Below are positions 1 through 9,400 of a DNA stretch of 47,701 bases, one piece after another; positions within the stretch are counted from its first letter, which is position 1, and each line of letters starts with the position of its first letter. This stretch comes from Bodo saltans (Eukaryota; Euglenozoa; Kinetoplastea; Eubodonida; Bodonidae). Under the pieces are notes generated by a model, which did not search any database, was not told where the DNA came from, and saw nothing but the letters and a program-made list of their open reading frames with translations. The position numbers and the translations under genes were made by a program. The stretch is taken from the NCBI GenBank assembly GCA_001460835.1, contig CYKH01001399.1:1-47701 (forward strand), given 5' to 3'.

Positions 1-4
1 GTGC

Positions 5-200
5 AAAATGGCACTGCCCAACGGTAATGTTTGCCAAACCGTTTTGTGAGACACGAAGATGGCACTGTCCAACGGTAATGTTTGCCAAACCGTTTTGTGA
101 GACACGAAAGGCACTGTCCAACGGTAATGTTTGCCAAACCGTTTTGTGAGAATCGAATGTATCTGACAGTAATGTTTGCCAAACGGTTTGGCTACACGAA
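5..200. repeat. Short direct repeats with palindromic cores upstream of beta-COP
   Basis: Three tandem units of about 50 bases begin near 10, 61 and 110, each opening with GGCACTG and carrying the core AACGGTAATGTTTGCC. Each core is an imperfect hairpin, with AACGGT pairing with ACCGTT (20-43 in the first unit). A fourth degenerate unit lies at 376. The array ends in a near-perfect palindrome, GCCAAACGGTTTGGC, at 178-192, which recurs at 448-462. No coding function is seen. The sequence could be spacer or 3' UTR of a gene to the left, or the remnant of a small repetitive element. The window start cuts the array, so its full extent is unknown. Confidence 0.75.
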
Positions 201-300
201 AACAGGAGATAAAGAGAGAGTTTTACTGCGACTTGAGATTGCAGTATTGTTTCTGAAATGAACATTGTGTGTCAGACTCCAAGCTTTTTGTCTTAATTGA

Positions 301-337
301 TTTTGCATTTTGGTTTTGTTTGTTTGTTGATGTGGAG
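301..337 (+). promoter_or_regulatory. Duplicated upstream spliced-leader acceptor (copy A)
   Basis: This T-rich tract ends in AG at 336-337, seven bases before the decoy ATG at 344. It is the duplicate of the tract at 571-607 that serves beta-COP. If used, it would give an mRNA whose first ATG opens a 60-codon ORF (344-526) and not the beta-COP frame. Confidence 0.5.
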
Positions 338-343
338 TAGAAA

Positions 344-526
344 ATGTCAACTCAAGAAGCTCAGAGTACGAAAATGGCACTGTCCAACGATAATGTTTGC
401 CAAACCGTTTTGTATGATACAAAAACGAATGTATCTGAGAGTAATTTGCCAAACGGTTTGGCTACACGAAAACAGGAGATAAAGAGAGAGTTTTACTGCG
501 ACTGGAGATTGCAGTATTGTTTCTGA
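344..526 (+). pseudogene. Truncated duplicate of the beta-COP start (short upstream ORF)
   Basis: The first nine codons match beta-COP exactly. The reading frame then enters the repeat at 371 and ends after 60 codons without joining the real gene. I read it as a non-functional by-product of the tandem duplication. It could act as an upstream ORF if the copy-A acceptor at 336-337 is used. Nothing in the remaining 51 residues resembles a domain. Confidence 0.55.
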
Positions 527-570
527 AATGAACATTGTGTGTTAGACTCCAAGCTTTTTGCCTGAATTGA

Positions 571-607
571 TTTTGCATTTTGGTTTCGTTTGTTTGTTGA
601 TGTGGAG
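571..607 (+). promoter_or_regulatory. Spliced-leader acceptor for beta-COP
   Basis: A T-rich tract is followed by AG at 606-607 (a second AG lies at 609-610), a few bases before the ATG at 614. This is the usual kinetoplastid arrangement for trans-splicing. Confidence 0.6.
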
Positions 608-613
608 TAGAAA

Positions 614-3427
614 ATGTCAACTCAAGAAGCTCAGAGTACGGTGCTGATTGCGTATGAAGGGGCAAGTGTTACATCGAAAGAATTGAAGGAGAACCTTGAA
701 AAGGGTGATGTCGCGACAAAAACAGCTGCACTGAAGAAAATGATTCTGCTGCAACTTAATGGTGAACCGCAAGGTCAACTCATCATGACTGTGATCAAGA
801 ACCTCGTTCCACTGGAAGACCATGCTGTCAAGAAGTTGCTTTTGTATTTCTGGGAGGTGGTTGACAAGTCTGACTCCAACGGTAATTTGCTGCCGGAAAT
901 CATTCTGCTTTGTTCTTTCCTTCGCTCCGATTTGCAGCATCCGAACGAGTACATCCGTGGTGTCACCCTTCGATTCTTGTCCAAGCTGAAAGAGCGTGAC
1001 ATTTTGGAACCACTCATTTCGAGTGTTGTGGCGAACCTTTCCCACCGTGTTACGTATGTTCGCCGGAGCGCAGTGCTGGCTGTCCATGCAATTTTTGCCA
1101 AGTTCCCACAACTCTTACCTGACGCACCAGAGATGGTCGAAAAGTTCCTCTTAGAGGAAAATGACGTCTCGGCCAGACGTAACGCTTTCAACATGCTGTT
1201 CCAATGTTCACAGGAACGGGCGACACGCTTCCTTGCTTCGTTTAGAGAGTCCAACGACATGTCACAAGCTGGTGATGTTTTTCAACTTTCAATTGTTGAA
1301 TTTGTCAAGCACATGATCCAAGTGAACCCCTTCGAAAAAGCGAAGTACGTTCCAATCCTTTTCGCTGTTCTACAATCGAAGAGCCCCGCAGTCTTGTACC
1401 AATGCGCATCCACATTGTTGACACTGTCATCGTCTCCTACGGCCATTCGTCACGCTGCAAATACGTTCATCCATCTGTTGACTACTCACTCAGACAACAA
1501 CGTGCGATTGATTGTTCTCGAGCGATTGAACGAGATGAAGGGTCTGTTCAACGACATTCTTCAAGAGTCGCTGATGGATATCCTTCGTGGGCTCGCCACT
1601 GGCAACGTTGACATACGCCGTGAGATTATCCAGCTTGCCCTTGACCTTGTCAATCACAAGAACATCGACTCCTTTGTGCAGTTTATGAAGAAGGAACTTG
1701 TGCGCTCGCAAAGCGAAGATGAGATGGGTGATGCGGCAGCTCAGCAAGAGTACCGCCAACTCATCGTCAAGGGAATCCACAAGACAGTGATGAAACACAC
1801 TTCAGTCGCCGCTTCAGTTGTACCTGTGCTCATGGATTATATTTGTGAACCTGGTGCCTCCAGCTACGACGTCATTATTTTTATTCGTGAGGTCATGCAG
1901 TCGCAGTCGGAGTTACGTGCTGATCTTCTCTCTCGCATGTCAAACTCCTTCCAAATGATCTCATCTCCCAAGGTCATGCGGGCAGTCCTTTGGTTATTTG
2001 GCGTCCACTGCAAGTCTGCCGAGCACATCACCAGCATTTTTGACCAACTCAAACAAAGCCTCAATCCATTGCCTCTCGCTGCGGCCGTCACTTCAGCGCA
2101 AACCATTGAAGACGATGGTCCCTCCACCGTTGCAACAACGACTGTCCGCGAGGACGGAACGTATGTCATGAACATCGTCCTCGCTGACAAGCGAAAGGAA
2201 GCTGAGAGGAGCGACTTGACTGGTGTGAGATCCCAGATTGTTGCTGGTGACTTTTTCCTTGCTGCTGCATTTGCCAACACGCTTGCGAAACTTGTTGTTC
2301 AATTGTTCAAGCTTCCCATTTCACCGAGCGTGCGTCACTCGGTCCAATCCGACGCAATTGCACTTATGCAAGAGATTATTCGATTCGGTACCAGCAAGTC
2401 TTCACCAACCCCTCTCGATGACGATGCACATGAGCGCCTCCGCCTGGCAATCACCGTCGCGCAAAATCCCCACAACGATTTCTTAGTGTCAATCGTCGAC
2501 GACAGCTACGAAGCTTACAGCAGCGTTCACGCTGTCTCATCTGAAGAGGAATCTAAAGAGACACACGTGCAACAGCTCACCCGCGCTGACCAACCAATCA
2601 CATTCACTCAGCTGAACCGCGGAAGAAACGCCGTGCTTGAGTTTGAGGCAACAGCTGACGAGGTTGGTGTTGCAGTTGCAAACGAGTCGATTGAAAAAGA
2701 TGAAAACTTTTTGGGTAAGTTGCAACGCGCGTTGCCACTTTCAGGGTTCAACGATCCTGTGTATGTCGAGGCTACAGTCACTGTCCATCAGTTTGACATC
2801 CTGATTGAGTGGTTGCTTGTGAATCAAACGTCAGAAACACTAAACAACCTCACTGTCGAGCTCGCAGCTCTGAATGACATGAAGCTCTGTGAGCGGCCTC
2901 AGTCACACACTCTTCTCCCACACGCCACCCTTCTGACACGATCATCACTGAAAGTCAGCAGCACTGAATCTGGAGTGATCTTTGGGACGGTGCTTTACGA
3001 CTCTGCAGGCTCCGACAGGAGCTGTGTCCTCCTGAATGAGATCCATGTTGACATTATGGACTACATCAAGCCAGCTACGTGCCAGCTCTCGGACTTCCGT
3101 ACTATGTGGAACGTGTTTGACTGGGAGAACAAAATTGTTGTCAACACCGATCTTACTGACTTGCGAGAATTTGTTGAGCGCATTGTGGTGGAAACTAATA
3201 TGCGCCCACTAGACCCAATTCCACATGGCAACTGCGATTACTTGAGCAGCAGCTTGTATGCACGCTCTGTATTTGGAGAAGATGCACTTGCGAATGTCTC
3301 ATTGGAGTTGAATGAAGACGGAAAGATTGAGGGTGTTGTGCGCATTCGTTCGAAGACTCAAGCAATCGCGCTGGGCCTTGGTGAGAAGGTGAGCAGCCGA
3401 CAAAAATGCACAGAAAACAGGAAGTAG
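614..3427 (+). CDS. COPB1: Coatomer subunit beta (beta-COP)
   Basis: Beta-COP is part of the heptameric COPI coat that buds vesicles from the Golgi for retrograde traffic. The 937-residue product is close to the roughly 950 usual for the family. The N-terminal two-thirds is the adaptin-like HEAT solenoid. It includes a hallmark segment near residues 115-160 (RGVTLRFLSKLKERDILEPL, then a stretch with YVRRSAVLAVHAIF). A linker with acidic stretches follows near 640. The last 270 residues form the beta-type C-terminal and appendage region, with the family-typical WNVFDWENKIVV near 835. The start at 614 follows a T-rich tract and AG. Its leader and first nine codons are duplicated 270 bases upstream. 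The C-terminus ends in a short polar tail (SSRQKCTENRK). Identification is secure. Confidence 0.95.
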   Translation: MSTQEAQSTVLIAYEGASVTSKELKENLEKGDVATKTAALKKMILLQLNGEPQGQLIMTVIKNLVPLEDHAVKKLLLYFWEVVDKSDSNGNLLPEIILLCSFLRSDLQHPNEYIRGVTLRFLSKLKERDILEPLISSVVANLSHRVTYVRRSAVLAVHAIFAKFPQLLPDAPEMVEKFLLEENDVSARRNAFNMLFQCSQERATRFLASFRESNDMSQAGDVFQLSIVEFVKHMIQVNPFEKAKYVPILFAVLQSKSPAVLYQCASTLLTLSSSPTAIRHAANTFIHLLTTHSDNNVRLIVLERLNEMKGLFNDILQESLMDILRGLATGNVDIRREIIQLALDLVNHKNIDSFVQFMKKELVRSQSEDEMGDAAAQQEYRQLIVKGIHKTVMKHTSVAASVVPVLMDYICEPGASSYDVIIFIREVMQSQSELRADLLSRMSNSFQMISSPKVMRAVLWLFGVHCKSAEHITSIFDQLKQSLNPLPLAAAVTSAQTIEDDGPSTVATTTVREDGTYVMNIVLADKRKEAERSDLTGVRSQIVAGDFFLAAAFANTLAKLVVQLFKLPISPSVRHSVQSDAIALMQEIIRFGTSKSSPTPLDDDAHERLRLAITVAQNPHNDFLVSIVDDSYEAYSSVHAVSSEEESKETHVQQLTRADQPITFTQLNRGRNAVLEFEATADEVGVAVANESIEKDENFLGKLQRALPLSGFNDPVYVEATVTVHQFDILIEWLLVNQTSETLNNLTVELAALNDMKLCERPQSHTLLPHATLLTRSSLKVSSTESGVIFGTVLYDSAGSDRSCVLLNEIHVDIMDYIKPATCQLSDFRTMWNVFDWENKIVVNTDLTDLREFVERIVVETNMRPLDPIPHGNCDYLSSSLYARSVFGEDALANVSLELNEDGKIEGVVRIRSKTQAIALGLGEKVSSRQKCTENRK

Positions 3428-3520
3428 AGAGGACAAATAATGAAATTCTGCTAGCTAGGAAAATATCGACAATCAAACGGTTTACTTTAGCTATTGACCT
3501 GAATGAGAAGATCGAATGTA

Positions 3521-3554
3521 TTGCTCACACTTTTTTTTGCCTTTCATAAACCAG
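3521..3554 (+). promoter_or_regulatory. Spliced-leader acceptor for the exosome subunit gene
   Basis: A run of eight T within a pyrimidine tract is followed by AG at 3553-3554, six bases before the ATG at 3560. It lies downstream of an in-frame ATG at 3503, so the tract decides the start in favour of 3560. Confidence 0.65.
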
Positions 3555-3559
3555 TCGAC

Positions 3560-4489
3560 ATGTACCGCACTAGCGTCAGTGACAGTGAGGGTTCACACAT
3601 TCGCAATTCTCTTCTTGGTGGAGTCCGAAGAGATGGAAGAGGCTTGCTTGAACATCGTGTGCCACTCGTCACTCCTGGAGTTGTTCCGCACACCGATGGT
3701 TCTTGCAGTGTCGACATTGGTGGAACGCATGTTTTAGTAAACCTTGTTGTCTCTGTTGCTGAAACTGCCAGTGGCCAAGGTGAGCTTCGTGTCCACCTCG
3801 ATTGTGCCCCATCAGTAATTTCGTCATATGCGCAAACTCTTGGTGGTGCAGACAATAGATACAGAAAAACATTTGTTTCATGGCTGTCAAACACCGTTTC
3901 GAAAGTCTTTGGAGCTGAAGTCGTCGCTGCTGAAGAACAAGGCCTCGCCGAGGCGATTCTCGATGATGAACTTGAGAGCGAAAGTGAGGAACGTAATCAA
4001 AACAGAGATTTTCCTTCGCACGCACTGGCAATTGGCAACGGTTATTCGTTTGTGATTGACGCCGATGTCCAGATCTCTGAATGTATGGGTGGCAATGTTG
4101 TTGGTGCAACTGCGATGTGCATCTCGTCAGCGCTAAAAACTGTCAAACTACCCCACGTGACACTTCACGAAACGCCCAACGGAATCTCTGTTGAGGTCGA
4201 CAAATCAAGAAGCTTCAGTGGCGTTGTTGATTGGTCCGTGCTGCCAACTGTGGTGGTTGCACACTGGACCGCTTCCACTTTCCTAGTCGATGCTACGTTT
4301 TCAGAAGAAGCCTCGATTCCGCGCTTTTTAGTTGTCGCCAGCACCCAGAGTGGTCGTGTGTCGCACTGGATGTTGCAATGTTTTCCAAGCAAGCAAGGCA
4401 TTCAGTCACTTGGGCTTTCTCCAGTGGATTTACGTTCGTTAATAGGAGACTCGCTGCTTGTTTGCGATCAGCTGCGAGAGTCTCATTAA
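3560..4489 (+). CDS. RRP42: Exosome RNase PH-like subunit, Rrp42/EXOSC7 type
   Basis: This is a predicted subunit of the six-membered RNase PH ring of the RNA exosome, which threads RNA for 3'-5' processing and decay. The 309-residue protein opens with the family signature RRDGRGLLEHRVPL (residues about 21-34), followed by the Rrp42-like strands around TDGSCSVDIGGTHVLVNLVV. The second half keeps the VDATFSEEASI-type strand expected before the last RNase PH helix. No phosphorolytic arginine/aspartate set is obvious, as is usual for this non-catalytic subunit. An acidic insert (about residues 130-155) separates the two halves. The frame is open back to an ATG at 3503, but those 19 codons lie in the splice-acceptor tract. 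An Rrp43-like or EAP-type paralogue is the main alternative. Confidence 0.8.
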   Translation: MYRTSVSDSEGSHIRNSLLGGVRRDGRGLLEHRVPLVTPGVVPHTDGSCSVDIGGTHVLVNLVVSVAETASGQGELRVHLDCAPSVISSYAQTLGGADNRYRKTFVSWLSNTVSKVFGAEVVAAEEQGLAEAILDDELESESEERNQNRDFPSHALAIGNGYSFVIDADVQISECMGGNVVGATAMCISSALKTVKLPHVTLHETPNGISVEVDKSRSFSGVVDWSVLPTVVVAHWTASTFLVDATFSEEASIPRFLVVASTQSGRVSHWMLQCFPSKQGIQSLGLSPVDLRSLIGDSLLVCDQLRESH

Positions 4490-4556
4490 TCAAGTCGAGT
4501 AAACAGTAAATTCGCTTGTTATTGAAATTTTATGATCAATTCTTACGTTTCTCATT

Positions 4557-4586
4557 GTGCCTTTCTTTTTTGTTTCATTTGTTTAG
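4557..4586 (+). promoter_or_regulatory. Spliced-leader acceptor for the RING/TRAF gene
   Basis: A pyrimidine tract (TGCCTTTCTTTTTTGTTTC core) is followed by AG at 4585-4586, 18 bases before the ATG at 4605. Confidence 0.6.
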
Positions 4587-4604
4587 CACTTTGGTTGAAC
4601 AGTC

Positions 4605-6344
4605 ATGCCTTGTTTCGGAAGAGGCGACTTTTTGTCACCTGTGGAGTCGGAGTTACTGTGCAACGTTTGCGGTGGCGTGATGGATGATCCAATGCAGCTT
4701 CCTTGTGGTCACGATTGCGGCTTAAATTGCATCACTAGCCAACGCTGTGGCGTACCCGACTGCAACGCCGGAGCATCTGACGCACAACCAATACGTGTTG
4801 CAGCAAAGCTGATCGCCAAATTGTCCATCAGATGCGGTCGGCATTGTGGGTGGGAGGGTTGTTGCGGTGATGTTAAAGCTCACAAGTGCCCATTGGAAGT
4901 TGTGCTGTGCAATTTCAAGTGCGGTGCAAGCTTTCCGAGAGGGGAAGTTGCGTCTCACTCGCTGGTTTGCCCACTCCGAGTGGAGGCATGCTCATATTGC
5001 TTTCAACAAATCAGAGCTCAAGACGCGCCACTTCACGAATCAAAATGTTTACTCGTACCCATAACCTGCACAAATTGTGCAGCGACTGTGCGACGCAAGG
5101 ACCTCGAAGTTCATGCGGCAAGCACTTGTCCCGCTGTGATTGTAGCTTGCCCATTTGCAGAGTTCGGCTGCACAAACTGGAGCGCCCGAAGTGAATTGGA
5201 GAATCATGTTTCACAGTCACTGGCACACCATTGTGAGCTGCTGGTGAAACACGTTCAACATGAAAAAGATTCCAGCAGAGAGCAATTGCTACAGCATGAA
5301 AGGAAGATAAATGAACTCGAGAATATTTTGAGAGGAACGTTCTCCGTGGCTGGTGTACCTATTTCAGATGCAGTTCAGAAGTTGGAAGCGCAGCTCTCAA
5401 CACAGGAATCACGAACGGCATCAATACTCGAGGGTAGACTGCTGACGGTTGATCCTAGTGGCCACTGCGGTAACTTCCGGACAATCGCTGAAGCCCTGAC
5501 GAAGTATCGCCCTGGCGACTCAGTAGTCTTGAGACCTGGAGTATTTTCTGAAACGGTGGAGATCAACGAGATTCATAGCGGTGTCACAATTCGTGGTTCA
5601 GGAAGTGATGTGACGTTCATCAATGGCCGTTTAGTTCTGCGCACAGATGCACTTATCCAAGATTTGTCAGTGATCAACCGCCTTGACAGAGATTCTCCCG
5701 CAGTGCGTATTCTATCTGCTGAGCCTCACTTTTCTCGCGTTCACATAACATCAGTCAACCTTTCGTGCGCAGCTGTAGATGGTGGCGCTCCAGTTTTTGA
5801 CGAGTGCATGATGAGCGGTTCCAAGCAACATTGTGTTTCTTGGAAGTCCAAAGGGCGAGGTTTGTTGAAGAAATGCACTCTTTCCGATTGTGTGGGGTCT
5901 GTCATCAATGTGGAGCAGGGCGAGCTGTCCCTCGAGACGTGCGATCTATTTGGATCTGATAGCAATGGTTTGACGGTTCTTGCAGCTGCTCGTTGCGTGG
6001 TAACCGACTCGGCTGTTCACGATAACCGCTGCTCCAACATCGATTGTAGAGCTGGGGGATGCGTTGCGATATTTCGGAGCTCCATATTCAGATCCACAAA
6101 ATGCGGTTTGTTTGCTAGCGGTGAGTGTACACTAGAAGCAACAAAGGTCTTCGAGAACCAACTTCCGAATGTGTTTGTTGTGAGTGGTGCCCTCGTGTCT
6201 ATGTCTGACTGCAAAGTTCTCTGTGGCCTGCAGCATGGTATTGTTGTCAAACGCGATGGGATCCTGCGGCTGTCTAGCTCCATTGTGAGCGGAAACTGCC
6301 TCGAGAACATTATCGCAGAGGAGGGCTCGAACGTGTTTTTGTAG
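4605..6344 (+). CDS. RING-like / TRAF-type zinc finger / right-handed beta-helix protein
   Basis: The 579-residue protein has an unusual domain order. Residues about 19-60 form a RING-like finger (CNVC, then LPCGHDCGLNC). Residues about 75-205 carry repeated Cys/His modules of the TRAF zinc-finger type, for example CPLEVVLCNFKCGASF and CPFAEFGC. A short coiled coil follows (about 210-245). From about 278 to the end there is a right-handed parallel beta-helix (pectin-lyase-like fold). It opens with LTVDPSGHCGNFRTIAEAL and PGDSVVLRPGVF and continues as short repeated coils such as GLTVLAAARCVVTDSAVHDN. The fold is typical of sugar- or protein-binding helices. RING plus TRAF fingers suggest a ubiquitin ligase adaptor, with the helix as substrate binder. 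In the RING one ligand is shifted by a residue compared with the usual C-x-H-x2-C. E3 activity is therefore uncertain. Confidence 0.75.
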   Translation: MPCFGRGDFLSPVESELLCNVCGGVMDDPMQLPCGHDCGLNCITSQRCGVPDCNAGASDAQPIRVAAKLIAKLSIRCGRHCGWEGCCGDVKAHKCPLEVVLCNFKCGASFPRGEVASHSLVCPLRVEACSYCFQQIRAQDAPLHESKCLLVPITCTNCAATVRRKDLEVHAASTCPAVIVACPFAEFGCTNWSARSELENHVSQSLAHHCELLVKHVQHEKDSSREQLLQHERKINELENILRGTFSVAGVPISDAVQKLEAQLSTQESRTASILEGRLLTVDPSGHCGNFRTIAEALTKYRPGDSVVLRPGVFSETVEINEIHSGVTIRGSGSDVTFINGRLVLRTDALIQDLSVINRLDRDSPAVRILSAEPHFSRVHITSVNLSCAAVDGGAPVFDECMMSGSKQHCVSWKSKGRGLLKKCTLSDCVGSVINVEQGELSLETCDLFGSDSNGLTVLAAARCVVTDSAVHDNRCSNIDCRAGGCVAIFRSSIFRSTKCGLFASGECTLEATKVFENQLPNVFVVSGALVSMSDCKVLCGLQHGIVVKRDGILRLSSSIVSGNCLENIIAEEGSNVFL

Positions 6345-6428
6345 AGTAAAAATTCTCTTGTGTATCGTTGATATTGCCCCTCCTCACACTTTGCACATAA
6401 ATGCTGTTTACTGCTGTGTGATAGGAAG

Positions 6429-9400
6429 ATGATCTCTCTGGTCAACACATATCCAACCAGTGATACAGTCATCGCTTGCGCTGTTGACAAGGATACTGTG
6501 TGGACAGCGGAGCTCAATGGATGGGTAAGGGGTCGCAACTCCTCGGACTGCTCGATTGTGCGGCATTACCGTCTACCACATGGCGTAGATCCAACAAGCT
6601 TGGTAGTCATGCACAACTGCCTGTGGGTTGGTCGCTCAGACGGCGCCATCACAGCTCTTGACACGGACACTTTGGAGCAAGTACGTGAATTCCACCACCA
6701 CGATGAAAGCGTCACTTCGCTGTGCGTGTTGCCAAATGGTCGTGTGGCAAGTGCTTGCGCTGCGGGAGTCGTTGCCATGTGGGATGAAGAAACGTTGAAC
6801 TGCCTCGCTTCACGTCAAATTCGACGGGTCGGCCCTGTTAACTGCATTGTCTACTCCGCACAGCAACGATATCTCGTCACACATGATGATGATCATCAAC
6901 TTGTGTTCTTGGCGTTAGGTGACGCGAACGCGTTGCCACTTTCTACGATAACTCGGGTGATTGGTCATCAACTCGAAATTCTATCTTTAGTTGCAATGAC
7001 AAGCCGGGTTTGGAGCAGTTCGCAAGACGAAACAATACGTTGCTGGGATTTTCAAACCTCATCATGCCTCTTTACTTTGGTCCACCATCGAGCCCCCGTT
7101 CATCATATTTCGCTTGTTGGCACAGAGTTGCTGTTCTCTGCATCACTTGATGGCGCATACGTTTTGTGGGACATCGAACGCGGCTCTGTGAAGCACAGCG
7201 AGACCATCGTTCCCATTAATCGTAATGAATCGCCGATGACTGGGAGTGAGAAGACGGCAAAACAGTTTGTCTTTTGTGCAGCACATGTCGGGTACTGTGC
7301 CGTGCCGCGTCTGTGGGCATCGGTCACAAATGGGAGTATTTTGGGATTTTCTGCAAATGCAAGCATCACTGCAAGTGGGTTCGACCTTGCAAGACGTGAC
7401 GAGTTGTCTGTGCTCAGAAACCGTGTTCCGTTCACTGAGCAGGAACTTGGAATATTCATGCTTGAGAAAAAATCGTTGTTTGAAGCAACTCTTCGCAGAA
7501 CACAGTTTGACTCGTCCGTGTTGCTCCTTTTTCAGGAAGAGCAATCCCTACGCTCCGAGCTCTGCACGCAGCACCATGCTCAATTGTTGGGATTCCGTGA
7601 TGCCACCGTTGCATTTTTGCTGGCGAGAGTATTGGACCTCGACGTCGCTCTCTCAGCACTCCACGAGGAGTCATCGGCTGAGCATCGCGGTTGGGTTGAC
7701 GAGTTGGACTCAACCAAGAGGGCTCTCCACAACACGCAAGTAGAGCTTCAACGTCTTGAGCTGGACCGATTGGAGCAGAGCAAAGCAGCCCAAACGCATC
7801 ACTCGAAGATAGTTGAGCTTGAAGCCGAGCTTTCTCGTGTTTCTGCAGGCGAAAAGTCACTCGCATTGGTGTCCGAGAGCCTTCAATTGGTACAAGATAA
7901 GTTGCTGGCAGTTGAGGCTGAGTGCATCGCTTCGAAAGAGCAGCTGTCTGCCTCATACAAAATGCTCAGCGACGTTACGGAAAGTGAGAGCCGCAAGGAG
8001 CAGTACATCATTGAACTTGAAGATGAGCGATCCAATCTTTTCGCGAAGTTTTCTGTATTGGAAGAGAGCTTCATTGCCCTTGACAGGTACAACAAAGGTA
8101 TTGCAGCTGAACTCGCTGCAGCGAAAGCCGATTGCAGTACGTGGCAGTCACGGTGTACGAAGCTTGAGATGGATGCATCTATCCTTCAAGAAGAGCGCTC
8201 GAATGCTTTGGCGCTGAATGAACAACTGCGCCTTGCAATGAGAGAGTTAAATGATTCAACACAGTGCAACGCCGAATTAGGTGCAAGTGCCGTCGCCCAA
8301 CTTGAGTTGCTAGTCGCTGATACTGCACGGAGGGCTGACGCACTAAGCAAAGAATTATTGCAATCAAGACTTCAGATTGACAAACTGGAGTGTGAAGCGG
8401 AAGTTTCGCGTCTTCTGAGCGAGGAGAGGGAAATGCGTTCAAATCTTGTCAACGAACATGCATTCGTTCTAATGCCCGCCCAACATGACTTCGTGTTGTC
8501 CACGGTTTCACTGGACGTAGCGACGCTTCTTGCGCCACACACAAAGTCATCTTCTCGAGATGCCAAGACTCAGTGCAAAATGATGTCTGAGCGATGCGAG
8601 ACATTCGTTGCGTTGAGTGAAGCACTTGTGATTGACCGCGATCAATGCCGGAGTGCGCTTCGCGATGCCGAATCGAGCATTTCCCTTTTGACGTTGCGTG
8701 GAAATCAACTTGCGGCTGACATTGCAGCTAGCAAATCCGATGAAGTTGCGCGATTAAAAGAATTGCATGACAGCTTTGATTGCGAAATGAAATCGCGTTC
8801 CCATGAGTTTGACGCTTCACTCAGCCATGCGCTTGCGATGCAAAAAATGGATCTCGAAATGAACCACAGCGCTCTTGTTGAGCGAGATCGTGCTGATTAC
8901 GAACTTCGAATGCATCAGATCCTTGACGAAAGAGACTCGCATATTGAGGCAGCGAACCTTGAAATTCGCGCACATATACGCCAGATTCAAGACCTTGAGG
9001 ATGATGCGATGCGAAAACATCGTGATCATGAGTCTTTGCTGACGGAACGCCGGCGTGAAATGAACGACATGGCCCATGAACTAAAAACTCAAGTTGTGCG
9101 AATAACTGCGGATCGCGACCAACTTCGATCGCTGGTTTCGCAAGCTCAGCAACGCTTGAGTGTGGAAGAGTCAGCCTGCAGATTGTTGAGAGAAGAGAAC
9201 AGCCAACTGCAAGAGAACAACGATCTCATTTCGAAGCACGTTCTTGAAGTAGAATCCGCACTGGAAGAGAAGCTTACCTCTGCTCACGTGGAGATCAATC
9301 GCTGGCACGATCGATTTCAAGCTCTGGTAGCAACCAACAGGAAGCTTGAACTTCAATGCTCAACGTTGGAATCGCGATGCACTGCCGAGGAAAATGTCGC

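Larger units (their letters stand above)
107..640 (+). repeat. Tandem duplication of the beta-COP leader and first codons
   Basis: Copy A (about 107-370) and copy B (about 374-640) are nearly identical and lie 270 bases apart over most of their length. Each contains the hairpin GCCAAACGGTTTGGC, a T-rich splice-acceptor tract, an AG, an ATG and the first nine codons of beta-COP (ATG at 344 and 614; MSTQEAQST in both). Copy A then breaks straight back into repeat sequence at 371, whereas copy B continues into the full gene. The few differences are single bases and small indels, which suggests a fairly recent event. Confidence 0.9.

Noticed and set aside
5-160. CRISPR-like array of short repeats
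   Set aside because: The repeats adjoin with almost no variable spacer, number only three or four, and sit in a eukaryotic trans-spliced gene cluster.
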